Origin: Aphrocallistes beatrix
Lineage: Eukaryota; Porifera; Hexactinellida; Sceptrulophora; Aphrocallistidae
Direction of reading: 5' to 3'
NCBI GenBank assembly: GCA_963281255.1
Contig: OY725498.1
Span: 4,154,001-4,218,000 of the forward strand
DNA length: 64,000 bases
Positions 33,408 through 43,006 of the stretch are shown piece by piece. Numbering within the stretch: the stretch's first letter is position 1; each line of letters starts with the position of its first letter. The notes under the pieces were generated by a model. It searched no databases, was not told where the DNA came from, and saw nothing but the letters and a program-made list of their open reading frames with translations. A program made the position numbers and the translations under genes.

Positions 33408-35743
33408 AGAACAAATTTGCGAAATCAACAATTATGCATAATTGTCGACAATTATGCATAATTGTTCATTTTACAACAATTATGCATAATTGTTCATCTA
33501 ATATAACAATTATGCATAATTGTTGTGAAATGAACAGTTTTACATAATTGTTTAAAATGTAAGCAACAATTATGCACAATTGTTGTGAAATGAACAGTTT
33601 TACATAATTGTTAAAAATGGAAGCAACAATCATGCATAATTATTAATGGTGCTACTGAGTTCCAAAGAAAAACCAATTTATTGAACAAAAAAATAATTGG
33701 TAGTACAGTCCACTCCCCGAAAACCGGGGCACCTCGGGACCAGAGCTCAGCCTTCAGCCATTGTATAGTATATACCAGGGTTGGCTGATTTAACCCACCC
33801 CCGGGTTAAACCCGGGCTGGGCAAAACCCCCTTTTGTGAGTTAAACTGGGTTAAAGTGGGTTTTATTCTAATGTACTTGTAAATCAAGTTAATTTTAGCG
33901 ATATCAATTGTTTGGATTGAAAATTCTTATTCTGCAAGTATTATATTGAGATTCCGTAATTATATTTTTAATAAGACCTGATGTACGAACAATGGAATTT
34001 CTTAAAAGTTACAACAATCTGAGGTGCATTAAGTAAACAATCAAAGGATACTATGTACTATTATTTATGTAGAGCAGTTTGTTCATCTTGCCTACTCTAA
34101 TCATAGCGGTTACTACATGTATAATGCTAATTTTGTTGGTGGCCCAGTAATCCTGTTCAAAGCTTTTTTCTAAAAGTAGAAGGTCTAAGGTGAGGCGCAT
34201 AAATGCTTCAATTGAGCGGATATTTTTTAACTTTAGTTTAGTCCAGAACAAACTTCGAAATAGATTAGACTTAGAGAACAAGCAAAATTGGTAACCTGTT
34301 ATCGGGAATTGAGAGGTTCAGTGGAGTTTGACTGGTGATTTGCTTTTCATTTGTTTTAGATTTTCATTTGTGTATTAGACTTTGATATGCACCTCTTACA
34401 ATAAGTACGCTTATATAATTAATTATATCGTTGAATTTGAAAACAAGGACAATAACTGGGAAAATCCGTTTCTGGACAATAAAACCCGTTTTAACCGGGT
34501 TTAACCCACTGGGCTGGGCAAAACCTATTTAACCCGGGTTAAATTCCAACCCTGGTATATACGTATATGTACACACTACACACTACACAGTCAGTCTGTC
34601 ACATAGATAACTATAATTTCACTATAACACAACAAGCATAACCGTATGGAGCCAAATAAGGCTCAGTCTAACACACGAAATTCCAAAATTTCTCTTCCGA
34701 CGGTCAGTCAAACTTATTATGACACTTGGAGCTACGCTGTAGGTCTTTACTAACATTAAGGTAGCTACAGATAGCTGATAGGCAGAATGCGCGAGTCAGG
34801 ATGACAATTATGCATAATTGTTGCTTACATTTATGTAAAACTGTTCATTTCACAACAATTATGCATAATTGTTACATTAGATGAACAATTATGCATAATT
34901 GTTGTAAAATGAACAATTATGCATAATTGTCGCCAATTATGCATAATTGTTCATTTAATACGACAATTATGCATAATTGTTCATTTCACAACAATTATGC
35001 ATAATTGTTCATCTAATGCGACAATTATGCATATTTTACAATTTCGTATATATTTACTGCACTTTTCGAGCCATTTTTTAAATTTATTATGCCATCCCTC
35101 TAGTTTATTATTAGTTCTAGGACAGTGTGTGTGTTCGTTGAATACATTCCACAAAATGAGTGAAAACTGCCCTACAAACCAAGTCTCTTCAAATTATTTT
35201 ATAAATCCTTATAGGAAGATTCAGGTCTAAATGCTAGGGTTAAAATTCATTTAGACCCAGAACTTCTGGGTGAAGATGTTACCAGTAATATCGAAAATCA
35301 ACAGAATGTCTATTCTGAGTTTCTCATTGACTATCTAATTAGAATTCTAATTAGATATACTACATGTTTAGCTTATCTAATTTTTTGATACAATACATAC
35401 ATCCTCAATTGGAGAAATCGGGTTAACTGTGAAAAAAATGGTCCCTCGGACCAATATTCTATGGAAAATTTGTCCATGCAGGATCAAAACATTCAGCATA
35501 GGACCAATTTTCTATGAAAAAAATTGGTCCCCTGGATCAAAATTTTCGTGACAGCACCATTAACAATTTTGCATAATTGTTGCTTTCATTTTAAACAATT
35601 ATGTAAAACTGTTCATTTCACAACAATTATGCATAATTGTCGGATTAGATGAACAATTTTGCATAATTGTTGTGAAGTGAACAATTTTACATATTTGTCG
35701 ACAATTATGCATAATTGTTGATTTCGCAAATTTGTCCTAACAT
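33404..35743. mobile_element. TIR element packed with the palindrome ACAATTATGCATAATTGT
   Basis: The left end GTTAGAACAAATTTGCGAAA is mirrored at the right (TTTCGCAAATTTGTCCTAAC). Each arm of about 250 bp, and a third cluster at about 34800-35035, consists of repeated 18-bp perfect palindromes separated by TTCATTT-type spacers. It sits in a (TA)n tract. The interior holds a hAT element (33776-34554) and no recognisable gene; short frames near 34919-35230 are chance. Confidence 0.8.
33776..34554. mobile_element. hAT-type element with exact 8-bp TSD
   Basis: The ends are CAGGGTTGG and CCAACCCTG, with the target duplication GTATATAC at 33768-33775 and 34555-34562. Subterminal GGGTTAAA/TTTAACCC motifs are numerous. 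It is 779 bp long. A 76-codon minus frame (34051-34281) has no recognisable domain. Confidence 0.9.
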
Positions 35744-36257
35744 ATATATATATATATCTGTAACGAATTGATTGAAGAAACTGGAGGGCACAGAAAGCTA
35801 ATTTTTGGCATGTGGGAGTCTTTTGGCTATGGCTCCAGTAAGTTCTGAGCTCAGACAAAAATGTCGACTCATCATGGAATTATGACGTCATTGTCATTTT
35901 TTAAAAGTTAAGCAACACAGTTATTCGGGCATAACTCAGCTATTATAGGAGATAGAAGGCTGAAATTTTGATAGAATCTGTATACTAACACGTCTCACAT
36001 ATGATGCAACTATCATCAAAAAATGATGACTCATCACTTTGCTATGACGTCATCATTACTCATCAAAATTTTAAAAATTGACAAATTTGGTGTTTTTTCG
36101 AGTGATATCGATTTTAAAACTAAGATGGACATATTTAGAGATGATATCTCCCTTATAATTAACCAATGTCACCTCCAGGCGATTACAAGCGCGCTTCGCT
36201 TGCTTGCGCTGCGTAGCTGGCAGACACTTCGTGTCCGCCGGAGGCTCCCTTCGGTCC

Positions 36258-36737
36258 TGATGTCCCTCCTATGCTGAGTACAGGAGTCACTTTTCCCTCA
36301 TAATCTACTACAGGTAGGCTAGATACTACAGAAGTAGAGTTAGTAACAGTAAGTCTACCAATAGTACCAGCTAACTCCAATATTGTCTTGTCAAAGTCAA
36401 GACTGATGTGTTTAGATTCGGATTGAGATTCAAATACTTTTCGTTTCTCTGTTATTTGTTCAATAATGGAGCTTTGGAAATTTGTCAGATTTAAAGACTT
36501 GATTTTATCTTTAGTAAATTGTAAGAGTGCTTCAAGTTCTGTTAGAGATTGTTTGTGTTCATCTCTTTCTTTTTTGTGAGAATTTAGAATCAAATCCAAT
36601 TCCTTTATTAGTTTTTCTTTTCTATCTTTCAAACAACCCATCAACTGGCAAAAGTAAGTTTCTATTTCCTTTTTCGTTTTAGATATTTCATCTTCGAAAT
36701 CGTCTTTATCGCATGAAGCAATACCTGCTGTTGCCAT
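36258..36737 (-). pseudogene. Coiled-coil/NHL class II copy truncated after blade-1 entry
   Basis: From the start at 36737 (MATAGIASCDKDDFEDEIS) it encodes an intact class II coil and the linker PVVDYEGKVTPVLSIGGTSG. At codon 160 it runs into the inverted tail of the hairpin-ended element, losing all six NHL blades. The reading frame continues about 24 codons into repeat sequence before a stop, so a coil-only protein of about 184 residues is still encodable. The conserved TATAAAAGTGACGTATCC lies upstream (36819-36836), so expression of a coil-only product is possible. Confidence 0.75.
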
Positions 36738-36818
36738 TAAATAATAAATAAATCTAATAGAAAATGTAAATTACGAACAAACATAATAAATATCACAATC
36801 AAGATTCATAAATATGAT

Positions 36819-36836
36819 GGATACGTCACTTTTATA
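36819..36836 (-). promoter_or_regulatory. Candidate class II promoter (TATAAAAGTGACGTATCC)
   Basis: It is identical to the 18 bases upstream of copy D (22831-22848) and lies about 85 bp before the start codon of the truncated class II copy. Confidence 0.5.
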
Positions 36837-37188
36837 AATATCTACATCATAGACATAGCTAGCACTCCTGACAGTGGAAAAGGGATTGCAAGCAGTCACA
36901 CTGGGGTTGCTCCTAAAACATGGAACTATCAGAAATATAGGTATATATTACATGGATGAAACATTTCATAAGTACCGTTGGGATTTAGCTTGCAGATTAA
37001 AATATTAATCTGTGCCAAAGTTTTGAGTATACATATACGAGGCATGAGCAGGAGTAGTTCCTTCCGTTTGATTGCGTTGAAAATTCCTAGGATTATTCAT
37101 CTACCTATTCTTATCTTTTGATTTGAGTCTTGAATTCGATGGACTAGGTCCCTAAATATTGTGATGAAGAAATTTTCTAAGATATTTT

Positions 37189-37409
37189 CAGGGCTTTTCA
37201 CGAGTCATTTGATTGATTCAATGACTCGTGGGTCATCGAGTCATACGCGCTGACTCAAGTCATCAAAATTTCCAACGAGTCAGAAGATTAGAAATTTTGA
37301 CGAGTCACCAAAGTCCTGACTCATGAGGCATCAAGTTATTACTCACGACTCGACGAGTCATGACTCAATGAATCGAGTCATTAGAGTTGGTGACTTTTGA
37401 AAAGCCCTG
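37189..37409. mobile_element. hAT-type MITE rich in TGACTC motifs
   Basis: The ends CAGGGCTTTTCA and TGAAAAGCCCTG are inverted repeats. The flanks GATATTTT and GATATTTA match at 7 of 8 bases. The interior has about ten copies of GAGTCA/TGACTC (AP-1-like). Confidence 0.85.
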
Positions 37410-37439
37410 GATATTTACGTTTGCTGGTGAGCAGCTACT

Positions 37440-38500
37440 TCTGTAATTGTTTTACATCTTTGCATATGACTCGCTAAGGTTCGAATTAATACTGCTATTC
37501 ACTACGTCTCTGACATTAGAAACCTCCTCCAACCATTCTCGAGCAGTAACTCTGTCATTCCAGAGTTGCACGCGGGCCGAAATTTGTAACCGCGGCCCGG
37601 TCCCGGCCTGCAATTTTAAGTTAACCCGGCCCGCGGCCCGCAACTAAATTATTCGGCCCGCAAGAAGCCCGCATAAATATTTTTGCCCGCTTTGTAAGTT
37701 ATAAACTATAAACAAATAAGTGGAAACTAACAAAGTTCCATTTATGTAAGTATTCTATAATTGGTCCCTCGTGACAATTAAAAACATCGTCTCGGTTGTT
37801 GGTTGTCGCGGGGAGTCCTGCCAAGATTTCCAGCCCGCGGAGCCCACAAACTATTATATTCGGCCCGCACGGCCCGCGGCCCGCGTGCAACTCTGTGTCA
37901 TTCTCAGCATGTGGCAAGGAAAGTGCGGTGACATCGGTTCCATTCCATAGAGTCCATACATTATCGTATAGGGAAAGTACCCTGTGCTGGAACGTAGGAG
38001 GCAGTTGAGGTTGTACTTGACCTCCTGTAAGATCGAAGGCCAATAATATTTATCGATTCATGTCTTCAAGTAGCAGCGCATGACCTGTTCACGGAGTGAA
38101 CTCCTCTCTCTGCCTGCCCGTCGTCCACTGGGTGATAGGGGGAGCTAAGACGTCTTTCAATACCGAACCCATTTAACATTCCTTAACTAACTTCACGTCA
38201 ACATTCGCTCCTGATCACTTAACATGATCTTGGGTGGTCCATGTCTGTATCCTTGAAGCAAACACTTACGAACTGACTCAGCAGTCTGATCCGCCTTTGG
38301 GTAAAGTTCCACGAACTCGGAAAAAAGGTCTGTCATTAAAATAAAATATCGACGATGATCTGTTGACCATGGTAAGGTCGCGATATTAAAGGAAATCGCG
38401 TGTCTCGGTTCCCCGGCGATTGTAACCGCTCGAGAGGTTCTCCAGCAGGTTCTTAGGTTTGTTTCTCTGGCATATCCAGCATCCATCGTACTACTCGGGA
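37440..38500 (-). pseudogene. Ty3/gypsy retrotransposon integrase relic
   Basis: At 38193-38486 the frame reads FILMTDLFSEFVELYPKADQ, TAESVRKCLLQGYRHGPPKI and MLSDQE, the core of a gypsy-type integrase. Further downstream pieces (MAFDLTGGQVQPQLPP) continue at 37900-38043 and are split by the hAT insertion at 37561-37895. No LTRs, gag or reverse transcriptase are seen, and stops are frequent. Confidence 0.75.
37561..37895. mobile_element. GC-rich hAT element with exact 8-bp TSD
   Basis: The ends CAGAGTTGCACGCGGGCC and GGCCCGCGTGCAACTCTG are perfect inverted repeats, with the target duplication TGTCATTC at 37553-37560 and 37896-37903. It contains many CGGCCCGC motifs, unlike the AT-rich surroundings. 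Non-coding. Confidence 0.92.
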
Positions 38501-38559
38501 TAATTATAACTCTTACTCCGGCTTAGTACGCACTCATTTCTCTGAATCAAATTCCGGTA

Positions 38560-39060
38560 AGATAGAGATTCCTATGTAAAATCAACACAAGGACATTCTC
38601 ATTTTCATCGATTTGTTTAAACTGACTAATGGCAAGAGGTATCTGTCTGGATCAGAAAGACCTTATTTGGGCGGAAACGGGGGTAGTGATGTTGGATATA
38701 AAACATTCAACATCGAATCACTGAATTCAAGTTTTTCCCGTCTCTAAAAAACGAATTCGAACCAAAAAATACCCGTGCATATCTTATATTCAATCGGTAA
38801 CTTTAACCAAATAACTAACACCTATCTACGAGAGGTAAAAAGGACTATCATAATAAGAGTAGATTAGAAAATCCGTGGTTTATTTCAACTTCATATCAGT
38901 TGTGTCATTACTATGCTCTCCCAGTCAATTTGACAATTCAGTTTTAATCCTCTACAATACCATACATTAGCAATAAACAAAATAAGGATAGACATTTGGC
39001 AGTTCTCCAGCACCACTGGTCAACTATTTATACATAGATATTCCACACCACACCGGAGGG
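38560..39060. repeat. Duplicated 3'-flank block
   Basis: The landmarks GGACATTCTCATTTTCATCG, GGGCGGAAA with TATAAAA about 27 bp later (38668-38703), TGCTCTCCCAGTCAATTTGA and CACACCACACCGGAGG match the block at 1700-2115. Confidence 0.7.
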
Positions 39061-39884
39061 TACGGTCGTAAATCCAGAGGTTCTGCCGAATCGACGGAAC
39101 AAGGCCTAATTGGAAGCAGGAAAAAGGCCTAAACCTGCAAATAGGAATAAGACCCAAAATGCCACACAGTACCCCCTCATGAAATAAAAATGCCACTTTC
39201 ACACACAGTTAAAACTATTTCAAACCAAAAATGCTCCCCTTCACTAAGTTCTTATACATATCACTCTTCAAAATGCTCACATTGGCTCTCCATCCAATTT
39301 TAAGTTGTCGGACAAATATCATAGTTTTGAGTACAAGTAGTACTAAAATAAATTAATTCAATTGAGTTTTGCTTAATTAAGTCTCGCCCAGTTAGGTTTC
39401 GCTCAAACGAGTTCGTTCAAGTGGGTTTCGCTCAATTTAGTTTCGCTCAACTGGGAAACCCCCTATGAACCATCAGAACCATAAATACCCAAGTTCTTAG
39501 ACTGACTATTCCTTAAGAAAGTATGGATGCTCAACAGTGAGAAAGATAGTTAAGTTAAACACTCACATGGACTAACTGGTAGACAAACGTAGACACGGAG
39601 CAGAGGAGGATTGGTATGATATCTGTAATGTAGTGAGTCGGGGCTCCCTGAACTGTACTTGGGGATGCCGCATCCAGGCACCTACCCCAGCTATACCATT
39701 GTTTTAAACGTTCCTACTTAATATCTAAATTTATGGATGATATATATCTTGGAGGATTATCGGAGATGAGGAATCACAGCAAAAAAGTAGCATTGACACT
39801 CTTAAACTAACAAATTACTAAACAGTGAAAAGAATATAAAATAAGAAACAAAAATTAGTATTTGAGTTAAATACGACGAAATGG
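39061..39884. other. Repeat-derived spacer
   Basis: About 39085-39205 is a copy of the 30800-31070 repeat (GGCCTAA-type units, GCCACACAGTACCCCCTC). About 39370-39460 holds irregular repeats of TTCGCTCAA. No gene. Confidence 0.5.
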
Positions 39885-41132
39885 TTAGAATATCAAAAGA
39901 CGATGATTGTGACCAACGAGGATTATTCTCCCTCTTGCTTCTAGTGTAACACCGAGAGGACTCTGTGTGCTATCAGTGATTTTATGAACTAAATCTCCTT
40001 CTTGATTGAATAGAAAAATAGAGTGTAGGGTATAATCTGATATAATAAAGTTACCAGCACCATCTATACAGAATGAATAGGATTATTGCAAGTGTTTAGA
40101 AATAGAATTGAGAACAGCATTCTGTACCTGAGTCAGGTTATAGTTGAAAGAATAGAGGAAAGGGTTAGTGTAGCTCAGTACATAAATGTACTCGTTGGTT
40201 AGTTTCATGTCAGAAGGAGACTTCAGTATTCCTTTTCCAAACTGAGACTTGAATAGGAAATCTTTGGAGAATATTTGAACTCGATTATTATTAAGGTCAC
40301 ACACAAATATATCTCCATTTGATTCATTAATAGTAATACCATATGGGGATTTAAATTGTCCTTCTCCATTCCCTGGAGTTCCTATCTGTTTCAGAAATGT
40401 TCCATTTAAATCATAAACTAACAAACAACCAGCTCCGTACTGAGATACAAACACTTTATTTTGATAGGATGTAATACAAAGAGGAGAATTCATCTTACCA
40501 GCTCCATCTCTATCTCCAAACTTGCACAAATACTTTCCATCTTTGTCGAATACTTGCACTCTGTTGTTATTCTGATCTGTTACGAAAATATTACCAGTCT
40601 GGTAGTGCACTGCTACTCCCCAAGGAGAAGAGAATTGTCCTTCCTTACCACCTGATGTCCCTCCTATACTGAGTACAGGAGTCACTTTTCCCTCATAATC
40701 TACTACAGGTAGGCTAGATACTACAGAAGTAGAGTTTGTAACAGTAAGTCTACCAATAGTACCAGCTAACTCCAATATTGTCTTGTCAAAGTCGAGACTG
40801 ATGTGTTTAGATTCGAACTGAGATTCAAATTCTTTTCGTTTTTCTTTCAATTTTAGAAGAATTAAGCCTTGCAATTCATTCAAATTTTCAGATTTCATCT
40901 TGTCTTTAGTATATTGCAACATTTGTTCGAGTTCTTCCAAAGATTGTTTGTGTTTATCTCTTTCTCTTTTGTGAGAATTTAACATTTCTTCCAATTCATT
41001 CAATAATTTTATCTTCCTCCCTTTCAAACAATCAATAATTTGACAAAAATGATTTTCAATTTCTTTTTTTATTTTGGAGATTTGATTTTCGATGTCATCT
41101 TCTTCGGATGAGATAACATCTGCTGTTGCCAT
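39885..41132 (-). pseudogene. Coiled-coil/NHL copy F, one premature stop at codon 350
   Basis: The 415-codon length and frame are fully preserved from the MATADVISSEEDDIENQIS start to LLIF, except for a TAA at 40085-40083 replacing a CAA-type codon (residue 350, Q/R/E/Y in other copies). Translation would end after 349 residues, removing blade 6 and most of blade 5. The remaining 65 codons after it are intact. The N-terminus is class I but diverged (IENQISKIKKEIENHF). Loop residues are SS, NS, KS and KS. The frame also extends 17 codons upstream of MATA without an ATG. It is either a very young pseudogene, a polymorphic stop or a truncated functional product. Confidence 0.75.
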
Positions 41133-43006
41133 TAGAATACTAAATAGATCTAAAGAGAAACTAATAACCAATTTTGTGCTCACTACACTGTATACCAGTG
41201 CTTACATCCATTGTGTAGGTTTAGCAGTGAAAAGTGGGAAATGTACAAATCAAAATGACTAATAGTTAATACATGTACATATATCATTGTCATTTGCGCC
41301 GATGTTGGGGACCTGAAGGAAAATTTGATCTCCTCTATCCAGGACCTGAATCCTGGAAAGATTGACGCCGATGATCATTGTACCCTGAAAAATCTCATTT
41401 TACTCTCTTAGTATAAAAGGATCGAGACAGAGTAATGCTTATAACTGTACTACGTAAATGTACTTGTCAAAATTAAAAATAAATAAATAAATGCATACAC
41501 ATAGCATTGTAACTCGACTATTCATAGATTTGTCGGTTAACAGAACAATCCATTAAAACACTAACTAGACGTGTGAAAGCATGCATATGTAGTACATATA
41601 CCGATAACTCATTAATTAACTCATCATAGCCATACTACAAGCGTGAATATCAGATTATATATTGTAAATATCCGAATCAAAAGTTGTCATCTTGATTCCA
41701 GCTTAAAATTAGTTAAGGATTGAAAATTTTACAAATTTATGACGCATATGCAATTATATAAGTAGAGTAAGTATTCACACACCTCTCAACCTGTAATTTA
41801 ACTAAATCGTGTGACGGCAAGTGACAAATCGTGAGATGTGGGGAAAATAGGTAGTCTCACGAACAGTGGGTCTAAATCGTGAGAAAATAGTGAGTTATGG
41901 TCTCATTAACAGTGAAAATCGTGAGACATATGACGAGATCATGAGAGTTGAGAAAATTTAAGCAAAATTTTGAGCAGCATATAAACTGTTAGTAATTGGT
42001 AGCTATAGTGAATACAGTCCCCAGTTACACAAAATCAAGACAAAAAAAGAAGTATAAGGATTTAAACACAACCATTTTATTATTGTATTTATCAGTGAAA
42101 AGACTCCTAATTAGATAGCCTCGAAAATAGCAGGTTTGCTAGACATTCGCCTGACTTCTGGCGATTTGTTAGAAAATCTGCAAAATTGTCAAGGTTTTTA
42201 CTTAAGTTAATGTAGATTCCTCTATCTTACTCTGTAAACACCTAATATCCGAACTAGTTGTATTAAAGCGAGTTACATGGGATCTTGATGCAACAGAGCG
42301 ACAAAGGTTTTCTACCACTCAGCTTAGTTAAATTGGTACACATAACTACATGAGAATAATTTTACAGCGATCATCGGTATCACTGATTATCAGCGGATTT
42401 TACCGATGATTTAATGGTAAATGCACGGGGAACCCGAAAATTAAAATTTGCGTTCTAAAAGCATAAAAAATCCCCACCGATGATCACCGATGATCGTTGC
42501 GGTCACCTTAGGAAGGTATTACCGATTGTATTTTCTAACTACGATATTTAAAATCAAAATACATCAATGAGAAGGGTAGCATAATTTTCTTCCACTGAAT
42601 GGATTTTTTCGCATTTATTTATTTCTCAATCAGAAGTCCAAAATTTTCTCACTTTTTCAACATGCTCCACTCCAAGGACCTCAACTTCCGCCCTTTCTAT
42701 ATTAGTGCCAGTTTATTTTAATCTCTATAAAGAGACAAAATCTCCATGGAACGAAATTTTCAATGAAAATTCCATTTACCCAGTCGAAGAGCTTAAAAAG
42801 TAGAGTGGTATAAGCAAGGTACGCCAGAAGGTCAAACAACAAGTCCTAGCATTGTATTGAATAATTAAATACAAATCAAGTATTTATACCCGATATACGT
42901 ACGCAAAAAATGAAGTATACTTATAATGCAAAATAAAGAATTAAATCAATAAAAAGTCAAATAATCTTTGTCTTAGTTTTGTTATCATGAGAAAGGGGAA
43001 GAAAGA
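41133..43006. other. Gene-free spacer
   Basis: No supported coding sequence. About 41800-41960 has repeated ATCGTGAGA motifs with inverted ends, probably an old hAT-type MITE. About 42370-42510 repeats CACCGATGATC motifs. Confidence 0.45.

Larger units (their letters stand above)
33322..36256 (+). mobile_element. Hairpin-ended repeat interrupted by another transposon, with inverted tail
   Basis: The 5' end TCCTTACTATTAAAACTCG lies at 33322 directly after AAA of the copy E leader. A (TA)n tract follows, containing the 33404-35743 insertion. The body resumes at about 35758 (GTAACGAATTGATTGAAGAA). The last 72 bp or so (about 36185-36256), which should end in the hairpin, are inverted: ACAAGCGCGCTTCGC comes first and the GC-rich arm last. 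The next base begins NHL coding sequence. Confidence 0.65.

Noticed and set aside
37189..37409. AP-1-rich enhancer
   Set aside because: The TGACTC repeats lie inside a bounded hAT MITE with a near-perfect target duplication, so mobile origin explains them better.
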